From NCBI RefSeq assembly GCF_022370755.2, contig NZ_CP092364.2:5146001-5210000 (forward strand): 64,000 bases of DNA, given 5' to 3'. Positions 45,061 through 53,166 of this stretch are shown here, piece by piece. The translations under genes and the position numbers were made by a program. This stretch comes from Mycolicibacterium goodii. GTDB lineage: Bacteria > Actinomycetota > Actinomycetes > Mycobacteriales > Mycobacteriaceae. The number at the start of each line of letters is the position of its first letter. The first letter of the stretch is position 1. The notes below the pieces were generated by a model that had not been told where the DNA came from, did not search any database, and worked only from the letters and a program-made list of their open reading frames with translations.

Positions 45061-46737
45061 TCAGGGCTCGATGTTGCGCAGTTCGCGCTTGAGGATCTTG
45101 CCGGTGGGATTGCGCGGCAACTCGTCGAGGAAGATCACCTCGCGCGGCACCTTGTACCGCGCGAGATGGTCCCGGACATAGGCCTTGACGGCATCCTCGT
45201 CGAGAGCGGAGTCCTCGGCTTTGACCACGAACGCGCGCAGCCGGGCGCCCCACTCCTTGTCCTCGACGCCGATCGCGGTGGCCTCGATGACCTCCGGGTG
45301 ACCGCTGATCAGATCCTCCACCTCGGCCGGGAACACGTTCTCGCCGCCGGAGACGATCATCTCGTCGTCGCGACCGGAGACGTAGAGCAGCCCGTGCTCG
45401 TCGAAATAGCCGACGTCACCCGAGGACATCATGCCGTCGATGATCTGCTTGCCGCCGCCACCGGTGTAGCCCTTGAACGGGAACGTGTTGCGCACGAAGA
45501 TGCGGCCGACCTCGCCCGTGGGGAGTTCCTTGCCATTGTCGTCGAGGATCTTGACGGTGATCCCCTTGACCACCGGGCCCACCGTTGCGGGATTACGCGA
45601 CAGGTCCTGCGGCCGCGCGATGGTCGCGAACGCGATCTCGGTCGACCCGTACAGGTTGTAGATCACCGGCCCGAGTTCCTTGAGTGCCCGGGTCGCGAGT
45701 TCCGCACCGAGCTGTGAACCCGAGACGAACATGATCCGCAGCGACGAGAGGTCGGGTTTCTGCGGCAACTGCTCGAGGTGGTCGAGCATCCGCGAGAGCA
45801 TCACCGGCACCACCACGGCCGCGGTGACCTTGTGCTTCTCGATGTCTTCGAGCACCGTCGCGGGCTTGAAGCGGCGCCGCAGCACCAGCGTCGTGCCGAG
45901 CATCATCGCGATCGTGGCGTGCAGGAACCCGAGCGCGTGGAACATCGGCGCGGGCAGTGCGGTCACCTCGCGGGCCTTGAACGGCACATGCGACAGCACG
46001 CCGCCGACCGGGGCGAGCGACGGCGGCGCCGACCGATTGGCGCCCTTCGGGGTGCCCGTGGTGCCGCTCGTGAGAATGATGATCGACGCGTGCGTTGCGA
46101 CCTTCGGCGCAGGCCGCTTGCTGCTGCGCGCGACGACCTCGGCGAGGGTCTCGTCCGTGCTGCCCGACGGCTCCTCTTTGTCCGGGTTGGTGCCCAGTGC
46201 GCGCAGCTTGCCCAGATCGGCCTCGGCCTGTGCCACCGCCGGGGTGTACTCGTCGTCGTAGATGATCACCCTGGCGCCCTCGCGCGCGGCGACCTCCTTG
46301 ATCTGCGGTCCGGAGAACTCGGTGTTGAGCATGATGATGCGGGCGCCCACCCGCGCGGCCCCGTACAACGAGACCAGGAACCAGCGGTGGTTGCGGGCCA
46401 GGATGGCGACGCCGTCCCCGCCGCGCACACCGCGTGCCAGCAACTCGTTCGCCAGCGCGTGGGCGGCGCGGTCGAGTTCGCCGAACGTGAACTCGCCCTC
46501 GTCGTCGATCACCGCGACGCGGTCCGGGTGCCGACGGGCGTTGAGCGCCGGGATCATGCCGATCTCGCCCCACGTCCGGATGTCGGCCAACATCGCCAAC
46601 ATGTGCTGCGGATGCTCGAGCCTGAGCGCCCCCGCCTCGAACATCTTGCGCGCGTAGTGCGCCTCGGCGGCACCCCGCTCCGCGTACTCCCTGGCTTTCG
46701 CCGTCACTTGCGCAGGCAAATCAGACAGACTCGGCAT
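45061..46737 (-). CDS. fadD2: Fatty acyl-CoA/AMP ligase FadD2
   Basis: A 558-residue adenylate-forming enzyme that activates a fatty acid with ATP and CoA. Motifs are ILTSGTTGTPKGA (ATP loop), YNLYGSTEIA, the YVSGRDDEMIVSGGENVFP hinge and the catalytic Lys in NPTGKILKREL at the C-terminus. Length matches mycobacterial FadD2 (Rv0270). Its ATG and the polymerase gene on the opposite strand are nearly back to back, so the promoters must overlap coding sequence on at least one side. Confidence 0.92.
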   Translation of the reverse strand: MPSLSDLPAQVTAKAREYAERGAAEAHYARKMFEAGALRLEHPQHMLAMLADIRTWGEIGMIPALNARRHPDRVAVIDDEGEFTFGELDRAAHALANELLARGVRGGDGVAILARNHRWFLVSLYGAARVGARIIMLNTEFSGPQIKEVAAREGARVIIYDDEYTPAVAQAEADLGKLRALGTNPDKEEPSGSTDETLAEVVARSSKRPAPKVATHASIIILTSGTTGTPKGANRSAPPSLAPVGGVLSHVPFKAREVTALPAPMFHALGFLHATIAMMLGTTLVLRRRFKPATVLEDIEKHKVTAAVVVPVMLSRMLDHLEQLPQKPDLSSLRIMFVSGSQLGAELATRALKELGPVIYNLYGSTEIAFATIARPQDLSRNPATVGPVVKGITVKILDDNGKELPTGEVGRIFVRNTFPFKGYTGGGGKQIIDGMMSSGDVGYFDEHGLLYVSGRDDEMIVSGGENVFPAEVEDLISGHPEVIEATAIGVEDKEWGARLRAFVVKAEDSALDEDAVKAYVRDHLARYKVPREVIFLDELPRNPTGKILKRELRNIEP

Positions 46738-46780
46738 GACGACACAATATGTGACAACGATCGCAGTCGCGGGAAGTCAC

Positions 46781-46786
46781 TACGAT
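46781..46786 (+). promoter_or_regulatory. -10 element for leaderless LigD-type polymerase transcript
   Basis: TACGAT is followed by 6 bases and the ATG at 46793. This supports the shorter start for the polymerase rather than an ATG at 46736 overlapping the fadD2 start. Confidence 0.5.
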
Positions 46787-46792
46787 GTGGTG

Positions 46793-48031
46793 ATGGCCGG
46801 TGCAGTCCCGCTGGAGTTCGACGGCCTCACGGTGCGGGTGACGAACCCGGACAAGGTGATCTTCCCCGCGCACGACGGTCGCCCGGCCGTCACCAAACTC
46901 GACCTCATCGAGTACTACCGTGCGGTGGCAGACGGCGCCCTGCGGGGTGTGTTCGGTCGGCCGATGATCCTCAAACGCTTCGTCAAGGGCATCACGACCG
47001 AGGCGATCTTCCAGAAACGCGCACCGGAGAAACGGCCCGACTTCATCGAGGTCGCCGAGCTCAAGTACCGATCGGGAACCTCAGCGAAGGAAGCCGTGCT
47101 CCGCAACACCGCGGGGCTCGCGTGGGCGGTGAACCTCGGCTGCGTCGACCTCAACCCGCATCCGGTGCGCGCCGACGACCTCGATCATCCCGACGAACTG
47201 CGTGTTGACCTCGATCCGATGCCTGGCGTGGAATGGCCGCAGATCCTCGACGTCGCCATGGTCGCCCGTGACGTCCTGGCAGACCACGGACTGACCGCGT
47301 GGCCCAAGACGTCCGGCTCGCGCGGATTCCACATCTACGCCCGTATCCACCGCAACTGGCCGTACCCGAAGGTCCGCCTGGCCGCCCAGACGGTCGCGCG
47401 TGAGGTCGAACGGCGCGCCCCCGCACTGGCGACCGCGCACTGGTGGAAAGAGGAACGCCAGGGGGTGTTCGTCGACTTCAACCAGAACGCCAAGGACCGC
47501 ACGGTGGCCTCGGCGTACTCGGTGCGTGCGACGCCCGACGCCCGGGTGTCCACGCCACTGCGCTGGGACGAGGTTCCGACGTGCCGGCCGGAGGAATTCA
47601 CCATCGCGACCGTGCCGGGCCGGTTCGCCGAGATCGGCGATCCGTGGGAGGGCATGGACACCACGGTCGGCGGTCTCGACGGGTTGCTCGCGCTCGCCGA
47701 GGAACTCGGCCCCGCCGAGAAGGCCCCGAAGGGTGCGTCGCGTGACGGCCGACGGGCCTCGACGATGCCGCTGATCGAGATCGCGCGCACGAAGACCAAG
47801 GACGAGGCGATGGCCGCCCTCGACATCTGGCGGCAACGTTACCCGGAGGCCGCGAAAAAGCTTGAGCCCGTGGACATTCTGGTCGACGGCATGCGCGGCC
47901 CCAGCTCGATCTGGTACCGGATCCGCATCAACCTACAGCATGTCCCGGAGGGCGAGCGGCCCCCTCAGGACGACCTCATCGCCGATTACAGCCCGTGGGA
48001 GAACTATTCGGGCGCACAGTGGCGCCGCTAG
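46793..48031 (+). CDS. Stand-alone LigD-type polymerase/primase (AEP superfamily)
   Basis: A 412-residue homologue of the POL domain of bacterial NHEJ ligase D, without ligase or phosphoesterase domains. Catalytic features visible are the metal-binding pair LRVDLDPMPG, the TSGSRGFHIY segment, and VFVDFNQNAKDRTVASAYSVR with a third Asp. It corresponds in position and content to Rv0269c beside FadD2/FadE6. M. smegmatis encodes several such PolD/Prim-Pol proteins with RNA/DNA polymerase activity. I do not assign which numbered paralogue this is. It overlaps the converging lipoprotein gene by 4 bases. Confidence 0.9.
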   Translation: MAGAVPLEFDGLTVRVTNPDKVIFPAHDGRPAVTKLDLIEYYRAVADGALRGVFGRPMILKRFVKGITTEAIFQKRAPEKRPDFIEVAELKYRSGTSAKEAVLRNTAGLAWAVNLGCVDLNPHPVRADDLDHPDELRVDLDPMPGVEWPQILDVAMVARDVLADHGLTAWPKTSGSRGFHIYARIHRNWPYPKVRLAAQTVAREVERRAPALATAHWWKEERQGVFVDFNQNAKDRTVASAYSVRATPDARVSTPLRWDEVPTCRPEEFTIATVPGRFAEIGDPWEGMDTTVGGLDGLLALAEELGPAEKAPKGASRDGRRASTMPLIEIARTKTKDEAMAALDIWRQRYPEAAKKLEPVDILVDGMRGPSSIWYRIRINLQHVPEGERPPQDDLIADYSPWENYSGAQWRR

Positions 48032-48471
48032 TCCTCGAACGGGCCGGGCAGCGGACCGAAAACGCCATTGCCCCTGCGGATCTCGCAGACCTTCCAGCCG
48101 CCGTGATCCTCGACGATGAACGAGATGTCCAGGTCGGCGACCTCGGAGTAGTAACCGGTGACGATTCGCTGGGGGCCCTTCGCCTCGGAATCGACCGACA
48201 GGACGTCGGGTCCGACCTCGTACAGGGCGATGAACTCCTCGCGGATCTCGGCGTCCGAGCGTGGCCGGATCACGTTCGCGAGCCGGCCACAGGCTCCCGA
48301 CCTCAGGGTCTCCACGTCGCCGGTCTTGGCCGCCGCGATGTGACGGTGCACCGCCCGTTCGGGCGATTCCGGTGATTCCGGCTGCGGGGCCTCACTTGAG
48401 CACGCCGGGACGATCGCGGCCATGACAATTGCCGCCCACCTGACACACCGGTTGACGGGCACATGGACCAC
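48028..48471 (-). CDS. Probable small lipoprotein, unknown function
   Basis: A 147-residue protein with hydrophobic WAAIVMAAIVPACSS, a plausible signal peptide II site with Cys24 as the lipidated residue, then a Pro/Ser-rich spacer. The remaining ~110 residues have alternating strand text (DLDISFIVEDHGGWKVCEI) and may adopt an NTF2-like/DUF4878-type fold. It lies 13 bases downstream of the GntR gene on the same strand and may be co-transcribed with it. Confidence 0.72.
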   Translation of the reverse strand: MVHVPVNRCVRWAAIVMAAIVPACSSEAPQPESPESPERAVHRHIAAAKTGDVETLRSGACGRLANVIRPRSDAEIREEFIALYEVGPDVLSVDSEAKGPQRIVTGYYSEVADLDISFIVEDHGGWKVCEIRRGNGVFGPLPGPFED

Positions 48472-48484
48472 GGTATCCCAGCGC

Positions 48485-49171
48485 TCAGGTTTTGATCAGG
48501 TCTACGTAACCTTCGATGTGCGCTCGGGCCAGGTCAGCGGCCTTGTTGCCCTGTCCGCGCCCGAGCGCGGCAACGATGCGCCGGTGCTCGCAGCGCAGAT
48601 TTCCCGCGACGCCGCCCCAGTCGGTGAGACGGGGCACGCCGGCAAGGATGTAGCCCTCGATCGCGCCGCGCAACGCCCGCATCATGGCTTCGACGACGAC
48701 GTTTCCGGCCAGCCTGGTCAGTGCGACATGGAAGTCGGCGTCGAGCCGGTGGAACTCCTCGGGCCCCAGCTCCGGATCGTCCATCGCGTCGAGGCGCGCG
48801 GTGATCTCGCTGAGGTCCGGTCGGGGTGACAGTGCGGCGGCTTCGCGTAAAGCCGAGGTTTCCAACAGGATCCGGGTGCTCACAAGATCCGCGATGGGCA
48901 ACGCGCGCGTCGCGGTGTGCAGCCGCAGCGCCGAGCCGATCGACGTGGCGGCGTCGGCGGTGACGATCGCACCCGCGTCCGGTCCCGAGCCCGCCGCGGT
49001 CCGGATGACTCCCATCGCCTCGAGCACCCGGATGGCCTCGCGCACCGACGCGCGGCTCACCGACAGATTCTCGGCCAGCGCGCGCTCGGGTGGCAGCCGG
49101 TCCCCCACGCTGAGGGTGCCTGCGACGAGATCGCGTTCGATCCGCTCCAGCACCAGCTCATGTGCGCGCAT
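48485..49171 (-). CDS. GntR-family (FCD/FadR type) regulator, likely of lactate utilisation
   Basis: A 228-residue regulator. The winged-helix domain includes LPPERALAENLSVSRASVREAIRVLEAMG (about residues 26-54), followed by an all-helical FCD ligand domain with metal-binding text (HRLDADFHVAL; HRRIVAAL). The ATG at 49171 is preceded by TATTGT with a 7-base spacer, fitting a leaderless start. It is divergent from lutABC, with two operator-like palindromes between them. LldR-like control by lactate is inferred. Confidence 0.88.
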   Translation of the reverse strand: MRAHELVLERIERDLVAGTLSVGDRLPPERALAENLSVSRASVREAIRVLEAMGVIRTAAGSGPDAGAIVTADAATSIGSALRLHTATRALPIADLVSTRILLETSALREAAALSPRPDLSEITARLDAMDDPELGPEEFHRLDADFHVALTRLAGNVVVEAMMRALRGAIEGYILAGVPRLTDWGGVAGNLRCEHRRIVAALGRGQGNKAADLARAHIEGYVDLIKT

Positions 49172-49200
49172 GCCGATGACAATAGCGCTCGTTTTGTGGT

Positions 49201-49249
49201 GTGGTCTGACCTCATCGGCGACCAAACGCGGTAGTGTGGTCAGACCACA
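49201..49249 (+). promoter_or_regulatory. Two GntR-type operators overlapping the lutA promoter
   Basis: TGTGGTCAGACCACA (49235-49249) is a perfect palindrome around a central base. GTGGTCTGACCTC (49201-49213) is a second copy with one mismatch, 35 bases upstream centre to centre. A TAGTGT -10 (49232-49237) abuts the first, and a TGACCT-like -35 lies in the second. Occupation of both would block lutA transcription. On the opposite strand TATTGT (49179-49184) is the -10 for the regulator itself. Confidence 0.65.
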
Positions 49250-49262
49250 GCCTAGGAGTGTT

Positions 49263-50000
49263 ATGCGAATCGCCCTGTTCGCGACCTGCCTGGCGGACGC
49301 GCTCTTTCCGCCCGCCGCCATCGCCACCGTCCAGCTGCTCGAGCGGCTCGGCCACGAGGTGGTGTTCCCGCCGCAGCAGACCTGTTGCGGCCAGATGCAC
49401 ATCAACACCGGCTACTTCAAAGAGGCCGTCGCCGTGGTGCGCAACCACGTCGAGAGTTTCGAGAACGCCCGCTGCGACGCGGTCGTCGCGCCGTCGGGAT
49501 CGTGCGTCGGCTCCGTCCGCCACCAGCACGCCATGGTCGCCCGACGCGCAGGCGACGAGGACCTCGCCGTGCGGGCCGAGAAGGTCGCCGGGCGCACCTA
49601 CGAGCTCTCGGAGTTCCTGATCGACGTGCTCGGCATCGACGACGTCGGCGCCTACTACCCGCACCGGGTCACCTATCACCCGACGTGCCACTCGTTGCGG
49701 ATGCTCGAGGTGGGTGACAAGCCCCTGCGGCTGCTGCGCAACGTGCGTGGGTTGACCCTGGTCGAACTGCCCGCCGCCGAATCGTGCTGCGGTTTCGGCG
49801 GGACATTCGCGCTGAAGAACTCCGACACGTCCACGGCCATGCTCGCCGACAAGATGACGCACATCCTGGAGACCGGCGCCGAGGTGTGCAGCGCGGGCGA
49901 CTCGTCATGCCTCATGCACATCGGCGGGGGACTGAGCCGGCTCCGATCCGGGGTGCGCACGGTGCATCTCGCGGAGATCCTCGCGGGGGCCGAGGCATGA
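49263..50000 (+). CDS. lutA: L-lactate utilisation protein LutA (Fe-S oxidoreductase subunit)
   Basis: A 245-residue protein with two CCG-type cysteine-rich domains: QQTCCGQMHINTG and AESCCGFGGTFALK, each with upstream Cys partners (ATCLADALFPP; HPTCHSLRM). These match LutA/YkgE, the electron-transfer subunit of the non-flavin lactate oxidation complex that converts L-lactate to pyruvate. The GGAG ribosome-binding site precedes the ATG. The stop overlaps lutB by 4 bases. Confidence 0.92.
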   Translation: MRIALFATCLADALFPPAAIATVQLLERLGHEVVFPPQQTCCGQMHINTGYFKEAVAVVRNHVESFENARCDAVVAPSGSCVGSVRHQHAMVARRAGDEDLAVRAEKVAGRTYELSEFLIDVLGIDDVGAYYPHRVTYHPTCHSLRMLEVGDKPLRLLRNVRGLTLVELPAAESCCGFGGTFALKNSDTSTAMLADKMTHILETGAEVCSAGDSSCLMHIGGGLSRLRSGVRTVHLAEILAGAEA

Positions 50001-51478
50001 GCAGAGGTATGAGCACGACGTTCCTCGGCACCCCCGGGCTGGGCAATCTGCGTGGCGACGAGTCGTTCCCCCACGCCGCGCGGGGTGCGCTCGCGAACTC
50101 GCAGCTGCGCCGCAACATCGGACACGCCACACAGACGATCCGGGGTAAACGCCTGCGCGCCGTCGCCGAGTGCGACGACTGGGAGGATCTGCGCGCCGCG
50201 GGCAGCGCGCTCAAGCAGGACGTCATGGCCCGCCTGCCCGAACTGCTCGAGCAACTCGAGCGCAACGTCACCGCGCGCGGCGGTGTGGTGCACTGGGCGC
50301 GCGACGCCGACGAGGCCAACCAGATCGTCACCGAGCTGATCCGCGCCACCGGGTCCGACGAGGTCGTGAAGGTCAAATCGATGGCCACGCAGGAAATCGG
50401 CCTCAACGAGCATCTGGAAGCACAAGGCATCGCCGCGTTCGAGACCGACCTCGCGGAGCTGATCGTGCAGCTCGGTCACGACAAGCCCAGCCACATCCTG
50501 GTGCCAGCGATCCACCGCAACCGCTCGGAGATCCGTGAGATCTTCTCGCGCGAGATGCCCGATGCCGGTGAGCTGTCCGACGATCCACGGGTGCTCGCGA
50601 TGGCGGCACGCGCGCACCTGCGGCGCAAATTCCTCACCGCCCGCGTGGCGATCAGCGGCGCGAATTTCGGTGTGGCCGAGACCGGTACCCTCGCGGTGGT
50701 CGAATCCGAGGGCAACGGCCGCATGTGCCTCACCCTGCCGGAAACGCTGATCACCGTGATGGGCATCGAGAAGATCGTGCCCACGTTCACCGACCTCGAG
50801 GTGTTCATGCAACTGCTGCCGCGGTCGTCGACCGCGGAGCGGATGAACCCGTACACATCGATGTGGACCGGCGTGCACCCGGGCGACGGACCGCAGGAGT
50901 TCCACCTGGTACTGCTCGACAACGGCCGCACCCGCGTACTCGCCGACGAAGTGGGACGCGCTGCGCTGCACTGCATCCGGTGCAGCGCCTGCCTCAACGT
51001 CTGCCCGGTGTACGAACGCACGGGTGGCCACGCCTACGGGTCGGTGTACCCGGGCCCGATCGGCGCGATCCTCAGCCCGCAGCTCACCGGGACCACCGGG
51101 CACGACGATCCCAACGCGAGCCTGCCCTATGCGTCGTCACTGTGCGGTGCCTGCTTCGAGGCCTGCCCGGTACGCATCGACATCCCGTCGATCCTGGTGC
51201 ACCTGCGTGCCCAGCAGGTCGATTCCGAGCGGGGCGGTCTACCCGGTGGACAGGATCTCGCCATGAAGGCGGCCGGCTGGGCGATGTCGGACTCGAAGCG
51301 GTTCACGTTGGCGGAGAAGGCGCTTGCGGCCGGACGCCTCATCGCGGGCAAGGACCACCGCATCTCCGCGTTGCCGTGGCCGGCCTCGAAGTGGACCGCC
51401 AGTCGCGACCTCCCCGAACCGCCCACCGAAACCTTCCGGCAGTGGTGGACCCGCACGCACGAGGGAGGTTCGCGATGA
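49997..51478 (+). CDS. lutB: L-lactate utilisation protein LutB
   Basis: A 493-residue iron-sulfur protein. The N-terminal LUD domain (ISGANFGVAETGTLAVVESEGN) is followed by ferredoxin-type cluster motifs CIRCSACLNVCPVY (about residue 326) and CGACFEACPVRI (about 383), then a C-terminal helical segment. It is the central subunit of the LutABC complex and links lactate oxidation to the respiratory chain. It is coupled to lutA and lutC by 4-base overlaps. Confidence 0.93.
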   Translation: MSRGMSTTFLGTPGLGNLRGDESFPHAARGALANSQLRRNIGHATQTIRGKRLRAVAECDDWEDLRAAGSALKQDVMARLPELLEQLERNVTARGGVVHWARDADEANQIVTELIRATGSDEVVKVKSMATQEIGLNEHLEAQGIAAFETDLAELIVQLGHDKPSHILVPAIHRNRSEIREIFSREMPDAGELSDDPRVLAMAARAHLRRKFLTARVAISGANFGVAETGTLAVVESEGNGRMCLTLPETLITVMGIEKIVPTFTDLEVFMQLLPRSSTAERMNPYTSMWTGVHPGDGPQEFHLVLLDNGRTRVLADEVGRAALHCIRCSACLNVCPVYERTGGHAYGSVYPGPIGAILSPQLTGTTGHDDPNASLPYASSLCGACFEACPVRIDIPSILVHLRAQQVDSERGGLPGGQDLAMKAAGWAMSDSKRFTLAEKALAAGRLIAGKDHRISALPWPASKWTASRDLPEPPTETFRQWWTRTHEGGSR

Positions 51479-52089
51479 ACGAGCCTGACGCCAGGGCCGC
51501 GGTGCTGGGCCGCATCCGCTCGGCGCTGGCCGCCGCACCGCCGCCGCCGGTCACCGTGCCCCGCGACTACCACCGCGAACCGTTGACCGGTGTCGGCGAC
51601 ATCGAACGGTTCGCCGAGACCGTCGCCGAGTACCGTGCCCGGGTGCACCGCGTGGAATCCGCCGACATCGCCGCGGTGGTGCGCGACCTCACCGGGCCCG
51701 ACGCCACCGTCGTGGTCCCGCCGGATGTGCCCGCCGAGTGGATCATCGGCGTGCACGTCATCTCCGACGATCCGGTCCTGGGCGTCGAGCAACTCGACCG
51801 TGCCGACGCCGTCCTGACCGGCTGCGCCGTCGGCATCGCCGCGACCGGGACCATCGTGCTCGACGCGGGTGCCACCCAGGGCCGCCGCGCCCTGACCCTG
51901 GTACCCGATCACCACATCTGCGTCGTGCGCACCGATCAGATCGTCGACACCGTGCCGCAGGGGTTCGCCACACTCGGCACCGACCGTCCGCTGACCTTCA
52001 TCTCGGGGCCCAGCGCGACGAGCGACATCGAACTCGAACGCGTGGAGGGTGTGCACGGCCCGCGCACGCTCGACGTGCTGATCGTCTAG
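51475..52089 (+). CDS. lutC: L-lactate utilisation protein LutC
   Basis: A 204-residue LUD-domain protein, recognised from LTGCAVGIAATGTIVLDAG and LVPDHHICVVRTDQIV. It is the third subunit of the LutABC lactate oxidation complex. Its start overlaps the lutB stop as ATGA. A strong hairpin follows the stop codon. Confidence 0.92.
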   Translation: MNEPDARAAVLGRIRSALAAAPPPPVTVPRDYHREPLTGVGDIERFAETVAEYRARVHRVESADIAAVVRDLTGPDATVVVPPDVPAEWIIGVHVISDDPVLGVEQLDRADAVLTGCAVGIAATGTIVLDAGATQGRRALTLVPDHHICVVRTDQIVDTVPQGFATLGTDRPLTFISGPSATSDIELERVEGVHGPRTLDVLIV

Positions 52090-52093
52090 CACT

Positions 52094-52156
52094 CCGCGAG
52101 ATCGACGAAAACGTCGCCAACAACCTCTGGCAGCGACGTTTTCGTCGGTTTCGCGG
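52094..52156. terminator. Long bidirectional hairpin between lutC and the LacI-type gene
   Basis: Perfect 15-bp arms CGACGAAAACGTCGC (52103-52117) and its complement (52133-52147) enclose a 15-base loop. Outer arms CCGCGA/TCGCGG extend the stem to about 24 positions, with the 3 intervening pairs including G-T wobbles. It starts 5 bases after the lutC stop and ends 2 bases before the LacI-type gene stop, so it probably terminates both operons. Confidence 0.7.
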
Positions 52157-52157
52157 A

Positions 52158-53159
52158 CTAACCGGTCGAGTCGCGGACGACCAGCTCCGGCTGGAACACC
52201 ACATGTTCTGGCGTGCGGTCTCCCGGATCCTCGGCCGCCGAGATCAGCAGGTCCACCGCCGTGGTGCCGATCGCGCCCGTGGGCTGGCGCACCGATGTGA
52301 GTGGCACGACCGCCGAACGCGCGAAATCGATGTCGTCGTAACCCACCACCGCCATGTCCTCGGGCACACGGACATCGCCGGAGAAGCTCAACGCCTGCAG
52401 CACGCCGATCGCCAGCAGATCGTTGGCACAGAACACCGCGTCGGGGCGGTCCCCGCGGGCACGCCGACACAGTTCTTCACCGGCCGCGCGGCCGGCCAGC
52501 ACACTCGGGGCGTCGGTGTCGATGACCTCCAGCGTCGCCCCAAGGGTTTTCGCCACGGCCCCCGCGGCACCGCGACGGCGGTCCCGGATCTGGCGCAGCG
52601 TGCCGGGGCCGCCGACGAACGCGATCTTGCGGCGGCCGGTGGCGCACAGGTGCTCGACGGCCAGGCATCCTCCTGCCACGTCGTCAACGGCCACCGAGTC
52701 GAACGGGGTGCCGGCGCCGTCACGGTCGACGAGGACGACGGGCGTGCCCCGCTCGCGCAGCGTGACAAGACGGTTGAGGTCCTCACCGACCGGCGACACC
52801 AGCAGCCCGTAGACACGCTGTTCGTCGAACGCGTCGACGTAGGCCCGCTCGCGGGCGGAGTCGTCGTCGGACGTACCGAGCAGGACCGTGAGATTGTGTT
52901 CACCGGCGCGACGCTCGGCCGCGCGAGCGATGTCGGTGAAGAACGGGTTGCCGATGTCCAGGACCACCAGCCCGACGCTGCGGGAGCGGCCCGCCTTGAG
53001 TTGACGGGCGGCGTCGTTGCGCACGAACCCCAGCTTGTCGATGGCCGCCTGCACCCGCGCGACGGTCGCCGGAGCCACCTTGTCCGGCGCGTTGAGCACG
53101 TTCGACACCGTGCCCACCGACACCGACGCCGCGGCAGCGACCTCACGCATGCTCACCAC
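52158..53159 (-). CDS. LacI-family regulator of the L-rhamnose operon
   Basis: A 333-residue repressor. The HTH is MREVAAAASVSVGTVSNVLN and the hinge helix is RNDAARQLKAGRS. The periplasmic-binding-protein-like ligand domain follows (VGLVVLDIGNPFFTDIA onward). The start is uncertain between GTG 53159 and ATG 53150. It is the last gene of the rha operon, 7 bases after rhaB. I infer that it binds the ATTGAAACGTTTCAAT site upstream of rhaM and responds to a rhamnose pathway intermediate. Confidence 0.88.
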   Translation of the reverse strand: MVSMREVAAAASVSVGTVSNVLNAPDKVAPATVARVQAAIDKLGFVRNDAARQLKAGRSRSVGLVVLDIGNPFFTDIARAAERRAGEHNLTVLLGTSDDDSARERAYVDAFDEQRVYGLLVSPVGEDLNRLVTLRERGTPVVLVDRDGAGTPFDSVAVDDVAGGCLAVEHLCATGRRKIAFVGGPGTLRQIRDRRRGAAGAVAKTLGATLEVIDTDAPSVLAGRAAGEELCRRARGDRPDAVFCANDLLAIGVLQALSFSGDVRVPEDMAVVGYDDIDFARSAVVPLTSVRQPTGAIGTTAVDLLISAAEDPGDRTPEHVVFQPELVVRDSTG

Positions 53160-53166
53160 GTGAACA

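Noticed and set aside
44930..45253. Minus-strand frame running through the long hairpin with an EQTRTYP-like translation
   Set aside because: It overlaps the 3' end of fadD2 in another frame and its translation is only the palindrome read as protein.
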